From: Oscillospiraceae bacterium
GTDB taxonomy: Bacteria; Bacillota; Clostridia; Oscillospirales; Ruminococcaceae
Assembly (NCBI GenBank): GCA_022787085.1
Contig: JALFVE010000041.1
Coordinates: 1 to 40,608 of the forward strand
Reading direction: 5' to 3'
DNA length: 40,608 nt
A program made the translations under genes and the position numbers. Under the pieces are notes generated by a model. The model was not told where the DNA came from. It was given only the letters and a program-made list of their open reading frames with translations, and did no database searches. This document shows, piece by piece, positions 7,580 to 15,709 of the stretch (position 1 is its first letter; each line of letters starts with the position of its first letter).

Positions 7580-8998
7580 ATCAAACGGTCAAGAGCCACT
7601 ATTACACGAAGATGGCTTGTCAACAGCTTAGGTGCGATCTTTTTGGTGCTTATGAGCGTGCTGCTGTCCTTTTCGGTGTTTATTAAGTTTTATTACTACA
7701 ATTCCGCCAAGCAGTATATCAGCTCAAGGCTTAACATGATCTCAGGTATGCTTTCGCAGTATTACTCCGACAATCCCGCAAGCTTTACCTCCGAGGTCCG
7801 ATCCATTGTGGAAAACTGGTCCGAGAAAAACAGGATGGAGCTTATGACGGTCAGCGGCGGCGGTCAGGTCTCCATGACCTCCTCGGGCTTCTCTCCCTCC
7901 TTTGATGTTCTGACTCAGGATTATTATGACGCTGTCAGCAGCGGCAGCTCAGGCTCATTTACAGGCAGGCTCCCCTCGGGCGAAAAGGTCATTGCCATCA
8001 GCATCGTTACGCCCGATACTGCGGGGGATTTCAGCGTTATAAGGGTGGTCTCTTCTACGGCGAGGGTGGATAGGCACATTGCTTCACTTATTATTATTGC
8101 GGCGCTTGTGTGCGGGGCTATCCTTTCTCTGATGATGTTTTCGGGTATGTATTTCGTTAAATCCATCGTTATTCCCGTAAGGCAGGTGGGCGCTACCGCA
8201 AGGAGATATGCAAGGGGTGATTTTTCCGTGCGTATCCCTGTTAAATCCGATGACGAGATAGGCGAGCTTTGCGACATTGTTAACAAAATGGCTGATGAGC
8301 TTTCTCAGTCGGAGGCTATGCGCAATGAATTTATTTCGGGCGTTTCCCATGAGCTGAGGACCCCTCTCACCGCAATCAAGGGCTGGGCGGAGACTATCGG
8401 CTCTATGCCTGATGACAGCGAGACTATTGTTAAGGGCATGAGGGTCATTACCTCCGAGACCGAGAGGCTTTCTCAGATGGTTGAGGAGCTGCTGGATTTC
8501 TCTCGTATGCAGAACGGCAAATTTACCCTGAACAAGGGCAATGTGGATATCCTTGCGGAGCTTGGCGATGCTGTACTCATTTACACGGAAAAGGCGAAAA
8601 AAGAGGGAATTGAGCTTGTTTACGCCGAGCCTGAGGATCTGCCTGCGGTTTACGGCGACAGAAACAGGTTAAGACAGGTTTTCATCAATGTTATTGACAA
8701 TGCCATCAAATATTCCGAAAAGGGCGGGCTTGTGACTGTTCAGGCCATTCTTGCGGACGAAAACAAGATCGAAATTGAAGTCAGCGACACGGGCTGCGGC
8801 ATTTCTCCCGAGGATCTGCCTAAGATCAAGACCAAATTTTTCCGTGCTAATCACAACAAACGAGGCTCGGGCATCGGTCTTGCGGTTGCCGACGAGATAA
8901 TTACTATGCACAGCGGCACTCTTGAGGTTTTCAGCGAACAGGGCATGGGTACTACGGTTGTTATTGTACTGCCCGTTAAGCAGGAGTTGAAAAAATAA
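7580..8998 (+). CDS. HAMP-containing sensor histidine kinase with an apparent ATC start
   Basis: This is the partner kinase of the preceding regulator, 472 residues if it starts at 7580. It has a basic N terminus, a membrane helix at about 17-36, an external sensor region of about 125 residues, a second helix, HAMP, and HisKA with the phosphoacceptor in SGVSHELRTPLTAIKGW (His at 8348-8350, residue 257). The ATPase domain shows FINVIDNAIKYSEKGG, VSDTGCGIS and GSGIGLAVADEI. The first ordinary start codon in frame, TTG 7643, would cut off the basic segment and half of the first helix and has no ribosome binding site. GGGGAGG at 7565-7571 sits eight bases before ATC AAA CGG at 7580, where ATG AAA CGG would be expected. 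The gene is coupled to the next one by TAATG. Confidence 0.88.
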   Translation: MKRSRATITRRWLVNSLGAIFLVLMSVLLSFSVFIKFYYYNSAKQYISSRLNMISGMLSQYYSDNPASFTSEVRSIVENWSEKNRMELMTVSGGGQVSMTSSGFSPSFDVLTQDYYDAVSSGSSGSFTGRLPSGEKVIAISIVTPDTAGDFSVIRVVSSTARVDRHIASLIIIAALVCGAILSLMMFSGMYFVKSIVIPVRQVGATARRYARGDFSVRIPVKSDDEIGELCDIVNKMADELSQSEAMRNEFISGVSHELRTPLTAIKGWAETIGSMPDDSETIVKGMRVITSETERLSQMVEELLDFSRMQNGKFTLNKGNVDILAELGDAVLIYTEKAKKEGIELVYAEPEDLPAVYGDRNRLRQVFINVIDNAIKYSEKGGLVTVQAILADENKIEIEVSDTGCGISPEDLPKIKTKFFRANHNKRGSGIGLAVADEIITMHSGTLEVFSEQGMGTTVVIVLPVKQELKK

Positions 8999-9756
8999 TG
9001 GATTTTTTACATGAGCTGGATATTAAGCTTTCCGAGCTTGAAAGGCGGGAAAATATCCGCATACTTCACTGCATTGAATCGGGAAGCAGGGCATGGGGCT
9101 TTGAATCCCCCGACAGCGATTATGATGTGAGGTTTATTTATGCCCGTCCAAGGGATTTTTATCTCAGGCTGGACAAGACAAGGGACGTTATTGAATGGCA
9201 GCTTGACGATGTGTGGGACATGAACGGCTGGGATATCAAAAAGGCTTTGCAGCTCCTTCACAAGTCAAATCCTACTATGTTTGAATGGAATTCCTCCCCC
9301 ATTGTTTACCGAACCACCGTGGAATGGCAGTCTCTTAACGGTCTGATAGACCGCTGCTTCTGCTCAAAGCCCGGGGCATGGCATTATCTGAGCATGGCTA
9401 AAAGGAATTTCAGGGAGTTTTTATCGGGCGAGGAAGTTAAGCTCAAAAAGTATTTTTATGTTCTGCGCCCTGTTCTTGCCTGCAAGTGGATCATCGAAAA
9501 GGGCACTCCGCCTCCTATGCTTTTCACGAGGCTTTCGGAAGATATGCTTGAGGATAGTCTCAAGGGAACGGTCAATGATCTGTTAAAGCTGAAAATGGAG
9601 TCTCCCGAGCTTGGTTCGGGCAGGCGCATCGATGTTCTCAATGATTATATTGAAGAACAGCTTGCTGTTATTGAGGAAAGGTTAGCTGCTCTCCCCGATT
9701 CTGAGCCCTGCGGCTGGGGTGAGCTGAACGAGGCTTTTCTGAATATTATCGGCTGA
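8998..9756 (+). CDS. RlaP/YcgL-type nucleotidyltransferase domain protein
   Basis: This 252-residue protein resembles the RlaP family of predicted nucleotidyltransferases (DNA polymerase beta fold). GS at 29-30 and the pair D41-Y-D43 in SDYDVRFIY make the GS-x(n)-DxD active-site motif. The rest is the long helical region usual for the family, with KKYFYVLRPVLACKWI. Members have been linked to RNA repair in some contexts, but the substrate here is unknown. The ATG overlaps the kinase stop by one base (TAATG), so it is translated with the two-component system. No separate promoter is seen. Confidence 0.8.
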   Translation: MDFLHELDIKLSELERRENIRILHCIESGSRAWGFESPDSDYDVRFIYARPRDFYLRLDKTRDVIEWQLDDVWDMNGWDIKKALQLLHKSNPTMFEWNSSPIVYRTTVEWQSLNGLIDRCFCSKPGAWHYLSMAKRNFREFLSGEEVKLKKYFYVLRPVLACKWIIEKGTPPPMLFTRLSEDMLEDSLKGTVNDLLKLKMESPELGSGRRIDVLNDYIEEQLAVIEERLAALPDSEPCGWGELNEAFLNIIG

Positions 9757-9781
9757 AATACGGGACAAGGAGGTTTTTTCC

Positions 9782-10516
9782 ATGCACAAGGTCTTTCACA
9801 GCGACGGGAAAAAGCTCTCCCGAAAGTTTGACAAAATCATGCTGGCGGTGAACATCCCTTCTCTGACGGCTATGGCGGCTCTGAGCATTATTTATCTGCT
9901 GATCATCCGCAGGACTGCTGTTCCCGATGATTTTTTCAGGCTCTTTATTACCTGCTTTTTTATTACCTGCGCTTACAGCTTTACCGTTTCGGTTATTGTG
10001 GCGGTCATTGCTAATCTCAGGCTCAGGGGACACAGGAAATATACCTACATCGAAATTGCGGGTGAACAGCTGGTCATTTCCCGCTATGTTTACACCTCCT
10101 CGGGCGACAGGGGTCTTACCGATTTCCGCAGGCTCTGGGTCATGAATCTCTCCGATGTGGAGCAGGTCACCTGCACACGCAGCAGGATCATCATTCAGGG
10201 CAAGGGCCGCTTTTTTGAGGCTCCCGCTAAATGGCTCGATTATTCCTATGGTGACAGCGGCAGGGTGGATTTCGATTACTGGTGGTATGATGAGTACGGC
10301 GGCACTGCTGTCTGCTCCGCTTCCTTCCCCGACAGCTTTTTTTATGCGGAAAACATTGCTCAGAGGATCATTCTTCACTCCGAAAGACAGAAAAAACGGG
10401 AAATTCGCAGAAGTGAATTCAGGGCGAGAATGCTCGAGATCGCTGCTCAGCGCAGATCCCGCAAAAAGCCTAAGGAACGAGTTTTCAGAGGGTATGAGAT
10501 CGAGAGGAATTTTTGA
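9782..10516 (+). CDS. Two-helix membrane protein with a possible PH-like domain
   Basis: I do not recognise this 244-residue protein with certainty. Two membrane helices lie at about 20-42 and 52-78, followed by a soluble part of about 160 residues. That part begins with a beta-rich segment (YTYIEIAGEQLVISRYVY, then RSRIIIQGKGRFFEAP) similar in style to bacterial PH domains, and ends in a strongly basic helix (RQKKREIRR, then QRRSRKKPKE). The layout of two helices then a PH-like domain is common in small Gram-positive membrane proteins of unknown role. AAGGAGG lies seven bases upstream of the ATG. It is the last gene of the pulA-to-here run and ends before a strong terminator. Confidence 0.7.
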   Translation: MHKVFHSDGKKLSRKFDKIMLAVNIPSLTAMAALSIIYLLIIRRTAVPDDFFRLFITCFFITCAYSFTVSVIVAVIANLRLRGHRKYTYIEIAGEQLVISRYVYTSSGDRGLTDFRRLWVMNLSDVEQVTCTRSRIIIQGKGRFFEAPAKWLDYSYGDSGRVDFDYWWYDEYGGTAVCSASFPDSFFYAENIAQRIILHSERQKKREIRRSEFRARMLEIAAQRRSRKKPKERVFRGYEIERNF

Positions 10517-10594
10517 TAGGCATTGTTTTAATATATAGTTGATAATACAATAATTGTAAATTTTTAAATAAAACATAGCCATAAATTGTATCAA

Positions 10595-10634
10595 AAACAA
10601 AGTCTCCGCATTATCTGCAGAGACTTTGTTTTAT
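10595..10634. terminator. Bidirectional terminator between convergent genes
   Basis: A twelve-base perfect stem (10595-10606 with 10620-10631) has T-rich sequence on its right and A-rich sequence on its left. It can therefore end both the plus-strand membrane protein transcript and the minus-strand zinc-ribbon gene. Confidence 0.88.
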
Positions 10635-10646
10635 TTATACTATATA

Positions 10647-10850
10647 TTATCTTTTATTATTGTAAATATTATAATAATATCCACATTCAAAACATCTGAC
10701 TTCTTTATAAATTTCACGGTTATTATCTTTAAATCGAACACCGTTTGGTTTTCCGCAATTCGGACAATGTGCACTAACATAATGGGAATCTCTGTAATAT
10801 TCAGCAGTTTTTTTTGCAACTTCAGAAAGAAAATCTCCTAAAAAGCCCAT
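10647..10850 (-). CDS. Small zinc-ribbon protein
   Basis: This 67-residue protein has a short amphipathic N-terminal helix (FLGDFLSEVAKKTAEYY) and one zinc ribbon made of CPNCG and CFECG, about 22 residues apart. No function can be assigned; nucleic-acid or protein binding would be usual for such a fold. The start is the ATG at 10850, five bases after GGAGTGAT (10856-10863 on the plus strand); a TTG at 10856 would overlap that site. The gene lies in a stretch much richer in A and T than its neighbours and points against the genes on its left, so it may be a recent insertion. Confidence 0.72.
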   Translation of the reverse strand: MGFLGDFLSEVAKKTAEYYRDSHYVSAHCPNCGKPNGVRFKDNNREIYKEVRCFECGYYYNIYNNKR

Positions 10851-10998
10851 AATCAATCACTCCATTTAGTTTTTGTATCGCACCGTTTGGTGTTTATAAT
10901 ATAATACCACAAACATATTGACATTATTATAATATTTTATTATCTTATTTTAAAATCAAGATGTTTTTCTCACCTATATAATATTTCACAACAATGCA

Positions 10999-11036
10999 AA
11001 AAGCACTCCGAAATGCGTGCATTTCGGAGTGCTTTT
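10999..11036. terminator. Bidirectional terminator after the carboxyltransferase operon
   Basis: A 17-base perfect stem (10999-11015 with 11020-11036) closes a CGTG loop. The left arm begins with A residues that become the U-tract for the minus-strand operon ending at 11051. The remaining gap, 10864-10998, is very AT-rich. TTGACA at 10918-10923 is there, but I see no convincing gene for it to drive. Confidence 0.92.
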
Positions 11037-11050
11037 GTATCATATTATTA

Positions 11051-12448
11051 TCAAACCATGTGTATCTTTTTCTCGGAGTCGGAGTTTTTTCCGTCTATGC
11101 CGTATTTTTTATTGCGGCGCTTCTCGAAGAATTTGGGCGCTACCTTGGGGAACATTGCATAGGTGAGCACGTCCTCCTCCTGCTCGAGCCACTCCGCACA
11201 TTCCTCTCTCAGCTTATCAAGCTCGGGGGAGAGCAGATCTGCGGGTCTGCACTCGATGGCTTCCTCGCCCTTGAGTATGGACTTTCTGAACTCGGGGTCA
11301 ATTGGTGTGGGCGTTTTGCCGTATTTGCCTGCCACTACGTCCTTGAATTCCTTTGTTACCATCTTATAGCGCTCGCCGTTTATTACATTGAACACTGCCT
11401 GTGTGCCCACGATCTGGGAAGAGGGGGTTACAAGAGGGATATTTCCTGCGTCTGCTCGTACTCTGGGTACTTCCTTCAGAACCTCCTCAAGCTTATCCTC
11501 CTTGCCTGCCTGCTTGAGCTGGGAAAGAAGATTTGATAACATTCCGCCCGGTACCTGATAGATAAGGGCGTTTGCATCCGCTGCAAGCATTTTCGGGTCA
11601 AGCAGTCCGCTGTCGATATACTTCTTGCGGAGCTTCATGAAATAATCCCTTATTGCTGTGAGCTTTACAAGGTCAAGTCCTGTATCATACTCGGTGCCCT
11701 GCAGCGCTGCTACCATGGACTCGGTGGGGGTATGCGATGTTCCATGTGCAAGGGGCGACATTGCGGTATCTATTGCGTCACAGCCGTTTTCTACTGCCTT
11801 TAAGAGGCACATTGACGCAAGTCCCGAGGTGTAGTGGGTATGGAGCTGGACGGGTATGCCGATATTCTCCTTCAGCGCTTTTGTTAGTGATGCGGCTCTG
11901 AAAGGTGTGATAAGGGCTGCCATATCCTTGATACAGATGGAATCCGCTCCCTCCTCCTCACACTGCTTTGCATAATTTACATAATACTCGTCGGTGAACA
12001 CATCGCCTAAGGTGAAGGACATTGCCACCTGTGCGTGGGCGCCCTCCTTCTTTGCGGCATGAATGGAGGTACGGAGATTTCTGATATCATTTAATGCGTC
12101 GAATATTCTGATTATATCCATACCGTTTGCTACGGTCTTCTGAACGAAATATTCCAGCACGTCATCCGCATAATGACGGTAGCCAAGCATATTCTGTCCT
12201 CTGAAAAGCATTTGCAGCTTGGTATTGGGCATTGCTTTTCTGATCGTTCTGAGCCTTTCCCATGGGTCTTCGTCAAGAAAGCGGATACATGAATCAAATG
12301 TCGCTCCGCCCCATACCTCTGCGGAATAGTAGCCTATCTTGTCCATTTCCTGCATGATGGGGAGCATTTCGTCTATGCTCATTCTTGTTGCGATGAGGGA
12401 CTGGTGTGCGTCTCGGAGGACTGTTTCGGTGATCTTTACTTTTGCCAT
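11051..12448 (-). CDS. Pyruvate/oxaloacetate carboxyltransferase subunit (5S / OadA type)
   Basis: This 465-residue protein moves CO2 between biotin and a keto acid (oxaloacetate to pyruvate or the reverse). The DRE-TIM barrel of the family is complete: RDAHQSL at residues 12-18 with the metal Asp, CIKDMAALITP with the Lys expected to be carboxylated, and the metal-binding HTH of LHTHYTSG. It ends after the conserved PYC/OADA domain and has no biotin domain of its own; that function is encoded by the gene just upstream. OadA of the sodium pump usually carries its biotin domain fused, whereas 5S of transcarboxylase does not. AGAAAGGA lies ten bases before the ATG. It is the last gene of the operon. 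Confidence 0.9.
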   Translation of the reverse strand: MAKVKITETVLRDAHQSLIATRMSIDEMLPIMQEMDKIGYYSAEVWGGATFDSCIRFLDEDPWERLRTIRKAMPNTKLQMLFRGQNMLGYRHYADDVLEYFVQKTVANGMDIIRIFDALNDIRNLRTSIHAAKKEGAHAQVAMSFTLGDVFTDEYYVNYAKQCEEEGADSICIKDMAALITPFRAASLTKALKENIGIPVQLHTHYTSGLASMCLLKAVENGCDAIDTAMSPLAHGTSHTPTESMVAALQGTEYDTGLDLVKLTAIRDYFMKLRKKYIDSGLLDPKMLAADANALIYQVPGGMLSNLLSQLKQAGKEDKLEEVLKEVPRVRADAGNIPLVTPSSQIVGTQAVFNVINGERYKMVTKEFKDVVAGKYGKTPTPIDPEFRKSILKGEEAIECRPADLLSPELDKLREECAEWLEQEEDVLTYAMFPKVAPKFFEKRRNKKYGIDGKNSDSEKKIHMV

Positions 12449-12468
12449 ATCAACCGTTCCTTTCTCTG

Positions 12469-12834
12469 TTACGCTATGGTTGCGATAACGTCGTCGGAGT
12501 TGACTGTATCGCCCTTCTTTACGGTTATGGAGGTGATCTTGCCTGTTGCGTTGGCTACGATATCATTCTCCATTTTCATTGCTTCGAGAACTACCAGAAC
12601 CTGTCCTGTGGTCACGCTGTCGCCCACGCTTACCTTTACGTCAAGGATATTTCCGGGCATAGGTGCTTTTACGGGGGTGCCGTTTCCTGCTGCGGGGGCG
12701 GGGGCTGCTGCTGGTGCGGGGGCAGGGGCTGCGGCAGGGGCAGGAGCAGGTGCTGCTACGGGGGCGGTGCCGCCTACCTCCTCAACTGCTACGTCATATG
12801 CTTTTCCGTTTACTGTAATATTGAATCTTTTCAT
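12469..12834 (-). CDS. Biotin carrier protein (1.3S type)
   Basis: This 121-residue biotinyl protein has a short N-terminal segment, a flexible Ala/Pro hinge (about 24-50) and a C-terminal lipoyl/biotinyl domain. Biotin attaches to K87 in the EAMKMEN motif; MPGNI and VKKGD mark the fold. It carries carboxybiotin between the two carboxyltransferases encoded on either side. The hinge is encoded by GC-rich near-repeats. It starts 29 bases after the stop of the upstream gene and ends 20 bases before the next one. The symbol would be mmdC- or gcdC-like, depending on the complex. Confidence 0.93.
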   Translation of the reverse strand: MKRFNITVNGKAYDVAVEEVGGTAPVAAPAPAPAAAPAPAPAAAPAPAAGNGTPVKAPMPGNILDVKVSVGDSVTTGQVLVVLEAMKMENDIVANATGKITSITVKKGDTVNSDDVIATIA

Positions 12835-12863
12835 TTTTTATCAGACCTTTCGGATTTTTTTAA

Positions 12864-14219
12864 TCAGAGGGGAAGGATGCTGTGCTTCTTGGGAAGACGC
12901 TTATTGAGACGCTTGCCTGCGGTTATTTCAAGCACTCCCGCTACTGCGCTTCTTACATTCTCGGCTGTTATTATCTCGTCAACTGCGCCCTTTGCGGCTG
13001 CGGCAAAGGCTGAGGCTTCATTCTCCGCATATTCTCCCGCAAGCTTATTTCTCTCTGCTGCCAGATCGGAAGCTCCCTTTAATTTATCGTGATAGAGAAA
13101 TTCTGCTGCGGTCACAGGCTCTACGGGGGCGATCACTGCTTCGGGAAGTGCAAACACCTGATCTGCGGCTGCATTCTTGCCCGCAAAGGCGATAAATGCT
13201 GCTCCGCAGGCTTTTCCGCTTACAAGGGCAATTTTTGCGCAGGTCGCCTCGGCATATGCGCCCGAAAGTCTTGCTGCCGCTCTTACCGCATCTGCTCCTG
13301 CCATATCAAAGCCCTCGGTATCCACTGCAGTGATAACGGGGATAGAAAATGCGTCGCAGAGTCGTACAAAGCCTGCAAGCTTTGCAGAGTCATCGGCGGT
13401 GAGCTTATCCGATGTTTTATTAAGTGCGGCTATTCCTGCTGTTACGCCGCTTACGGTGCAAAGCGCTGTCATTGATGCTTTGCCGAAATCTCTGTAAAGC
13501 TCAAGCACGCTGTCCTTATCGGCTATGCTCTTAATACTGTTCTCAGCATTATCAAAGGAAGCCGTGACCGGAGCGTCATATTCAAACTCGGGAAGGGGTG
13601 AGAGATTATTCTGAGGCATGAGCGAGAGATACTTTCTTACACTTTCCATTGCGGCTGCGTCATTTTCGGCTACTGCCGACACTACTCCGCTCTCTGCCGC
13701 TGCCTTTGCGCCCGATTCTCCGCCTGCGGTAACATACAGCTCCGCTCCCTCGGTCATTACCACATGATCTGCTGCTGCGGCAAGCACTGCCATGCTGCCT
13801 GCGCACACTCCTGCGATCACCGACACGGTGGGCACCACGCCCGAGAGATTTCCCGCTTCAAGAAGCATTGCGCTGTAGGCATTGAGCGCCTCAGCTCCGT
13901 CCTCCACAAAGGCTCCGCAGGAATCGTATATTCCCACTACGGGAACGCCGTTCTTTGCCGCAAGGTCGTACATTTTGCAGACCTTTTCCCCATGAGCCTT
14001 GCTTACTGCTCCGCTGTCCGCTGTTCTGTCCTGGGAAAATGCATAGGCAGGGATTCCGTTTATATATCCGTATGCGGTCACAACGCCTGCGCTGAGTCCC
14101 GATGCGGTCTCTGTAAATACACCGTCGTCAAAAAGAGCCGAGAGTCTTTCTCTTGCGGGACAGGGTGCTTTTGCCGCCGTATATTCCGCCAGCTTCGACT
14201 TCTGACTTTCAGTCATCAT
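12864..14219 (-). CDS. Acyl-CoA carboxyltransferase family protein (12S / MmdA-like), divergent
   Basis: This 451-residue protein has the crotonase-like carboxyltransferase fold of the PccB/MmdA/12S family (PF01039). It is shorter than the usual 510 or so residues and unusually rich in Ala. Recognisable parts are AFSQDRTADSGAVSKAHGEK, YDSCGAFVEDG (family DSGGARIQEG), GVCAGSMAVLAAA (family GPCAGGAVYSPA), AVDTEGFDMAG, and PEAVIAPVEPVTAAEFLY (family P-x-A-E-I-A-V-M-G). The two glycine-rich oxyanion-hole segments are thus altered. It should transfer CO2 between biotin and an acyl-CoA, but the acceptor is uncertain. GGAGGAA lies before two adjacent ATG codons; I chose the first. It is the first gene of the operon. 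Confidence 0.82.
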   Translation of the reverse strand: MMTESQKSKLAEYTAAKAPCPARERLSALFDDGVFTETASGLSAGVVTAYGYINGIPAYAFSQDRTADSGAVSKAHGEKVCKMYDLAAKNGVPVVGIYDSCGAFVEDGAEALNAYSAMLLEAGNLSGVVPTVSVIAGVCAGSMAVLAAAADHVVMTEGAELYVTAGGESGAKAAAESGVVSAVAENDAAAMESVRKYLSLMPQNNLSPLPEFEYDAPVTASFDNAENSIKSIADKDSVLELYRDFGKASMTALCTVSGVTAGIAALNKTSDKLTADDSAKLAGFVRLCDAFSIPVITAVDTEGFDMAGADAVRAAARLSGAYAEATCAKIALVSGKACGAAFIAFAGKNAAADQVFALPEAVIAPVEPVTAAEFLYHDKLKGASDLAAERNKLAGEYAENEASAFAAAAKGAVDEIITAENVRSAVAGVLEITAGKRLNKRLPKKHSILPL

Positions 14220-14284
14220 ATCAGTTCCTCCGTTTCCCGACGCTTTTGCGCCGAAAAAATATAAAAAAAATTTATCCGAGTATA

Positions 14285-14313
14285 ATTATACAACATTCCC
14301 GTCAAAGTTACAA
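14285..14313 (-). promoter_or_regulatory. Sigma-A promoter for the carboxyltransferase operon
   Basis: On the minus strand, -35 TTGTAA (14308-14313) and -10 TATAAT (14285-14290) are separated by 17 bases. It lies about 65 bases upstream of the ATG at 14219. Together with the opposite promoter at 14429 it accounts for the 298-base divergent gap; nothing else was found there. Confidence 0.8.
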
Positions 14314-14428
14314 GAATTATTTCGCCTTTTTTCGGCTTATTCGGAATTTTTTACAATTTAGCAAAAAATTCGCTCCCATTCTCCCTTCGATCTATTATAA
14401 AATATTCTTTTTTTGTCTCGGAATTTTG

Positions 14429-14457
14429 TTGACTTAATGAGAAAAATATGATAAAAT
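14429..14457 (+). promoter_or_regulatory. Sigma-A promoter for the zinc-ribbon membrane protein operon
   Basis: TTGACT at 14429-14434 and TAAAAT at 14452-14457 have a 17-base spacer, 60 bases before the start codon at 14518. Confidence 0.82.
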
Positions 14458-14517
14458 AAATAAGAAATAATTTCCGACAGCCAAATTTTATTCTATTTCT
14501 AAGAAAGAGGTATTACC

Positions 14518-15585
14518 ATGAGCATTACAGCTTTCAAATGTCCCTGCTGCGGCGCTGAACTGACCTTCTCCTCCGAGGCTCAGAAAATGTCCTGCGAATA
14601 CTGCGGTACTGAGCTTGAAGTCGATGCTGTCAGCGAGCTTTCACGCAATGAACAATCCTCCGACGATATGAACTGGAGCACTGTTTCTGCCTCTACTGTG
14701 GATATTGACGGGGATATCTGCACCTACACCTGCAATTCCTGCGGCGCTGAGATCACAGGCGACAGAAGCCTCGGCGCTACCACCTGCCCCTACTGCGACA
14801 GTCCTTTTGTGGTGAATGACAAATTCGACGGTATGCAGAAGCCCGATTATGTTATCCCGTTCAAGGTCGATAAGGACAAGGCGGTGGAGAAATTCAAGGA
14901 ATTTTGCAGGAAAAGACCTCTGCTCCCCGGCAATTTCATGTCCTCTCACCGCATTGAGAGCATTCACGGTATGTATGTTCCCTACTGGCTTTTTGACTGC
15001 GGCGCTAAGGCTCATTACAGATTCAGGGCTCACAGAGTTACCTGCTGGACTGAGGGCGATTACGATGTTACAAGGACCGATCACTATATGCTCGTAAGAG
15101 ACGGCTCAATGGATTTCGATCACGTTCCCGTTGACGGCACCACTAAGCTCCCTAAGGAAATTACCGAGGCGATAGAGCCCTTCGATCCTTCGGGTGCTGC
15201 AAGCTTTAATCCTGCTTATCTTTCGGGCTATCTGGCGGACAAATATGATATTTCCGCTGAGGAAAGCCGCCCCAGAGCAGATGAACGAATCAAGCAGAGC
15301 GTGGAATTTGCTTTCAGGGAAACTGCAAGCATGTACACGGGCGTTATTGTGGAAAATTCAAACATTTCCCTTGAAAACGGAAAAATTCATTACGCTCTCC
15401 TGCCTATGTGGCTTATGACTGCCAAATACAACGGCAAGCTTTACACCTTTGCCATGAACGGGCAGACAGGCAGATTCGTCGGCGAGCTGCCTGTTTCATG
15501 GGCGAAATTCTGGGCGCTGCTGGTGGGGATATCCGCTGCTGCGGCGGTGATACTCTCAATTCTTCTCGGTTATCTTGGCGTTTAA
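14518..15585 (+). CDS. Double zinc-ribbon protein with a C-terminal membrane anchor
   Basis: This 355-residue protein begins with two zinc ribbons. The first uses C8/C11 and C26/C29 (an extra C10 is present) and the second C72/C75 and C90/C93. A middle domain of about 210 residues follows, with YVPYWLFDC and LLPMWLMTAKYNGK segments. One membrane helix at the C terminus (about 332-353) places the soluble part in the cytoplasm. Proteins with this layout occur widely in Firmicutes, sometimes mislabelled as PriA helicase because of the ribbons. No helicase motifs are present. AAGAAAGAGG precedes the ATG. A TPM-domain protein gene follows, a common partnership whose purpose I do not know. Confidence 0.8.
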   Translation: MSITAFKCPCCGAELTFSSEAQKMSCEYCGTELEVDAVSELSRNEQSSDDMNWSTVSASTVDIDGDICTYTCNSCGAEITGDRSLGATTCPYCDSPFVVNDKFDGMQKPDYVIPFKVDKDKAVEKFKEFCRKRPLLPGNFMSSHRIESIHGMYVPYWLFDCGAKAHYRFRAHRVTCWTEGDYDVTRTDHYMLVRDGSMDFDHVPVDGTTKLPKEITEAIEPFDPSGAASFNPAYLSGYLADKYDISAEESRPRADERIKQSVEFAFRETASMYTGVIVENSNISLENGKIHYALLPMWLMTAKYNGKLYTFAMNGQTGRFVGELPVSWAKFWALLVGISAAAAVILSILLGYLGV

Positions 15586-15599
15586 GGAGGCTTATTTTT

Positions 15600-15707
15600 A
15601 TGAATATTAAAAAGGCTGTGACCGTTTTTCTGGTTTCGTTTCTGACCTCCGCCGCCGTTTCAGTCATTCTGAGGCTGGCGGAGAAGCACAGTGGAGAGGA
15701 GTTTTGA
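15600..15707 (+). CDS. 35-residue single-helix membrane protein
   Basis: This very short gene is supported by a perfect AAGGAGG (15584-15590) that overlaps the stop codon of the upstream gene and lies nine bases before the ATG. The product has a basic start (MNIKK), a membrane helix (AVTVFLVSFLTSAAVSVIL) and a charged tail (RLAEKHSGEEF). It fills the space between the zinc-ribbon and TPM genes exactly, and its stop is three bases before the next ATG. The function is unknown; small proteins of this kind often modify a larger membrane partner, here perhaps a neighbour in the same operon. Confidence 0.7.
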   Translation: MNIKKAVTVFLVSFLTSAAVSVILRLAEKHSGEEF

Positions 15708-15709
15708 TT

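Noticed and set aside
9746-10600. 284-codon frame on the minus strand
   Set aside because: It is the shadow of the PH-like membrane protein gene and crosses its terminator.
12404-13092. Plus-strand frames rich in Ala/Gly/Cys
   Set aside because: They are antisense to the biotin carrier hinge and the carboxyltransferase; the composition reflects the GC-rich repeats of those genes.
14518-15585. PriA helicase annotation for the zinc-ribbon protein
   Set aside because: No Walker motifs or helicase domains are present; only the cysteine ribbons resemble PriA.
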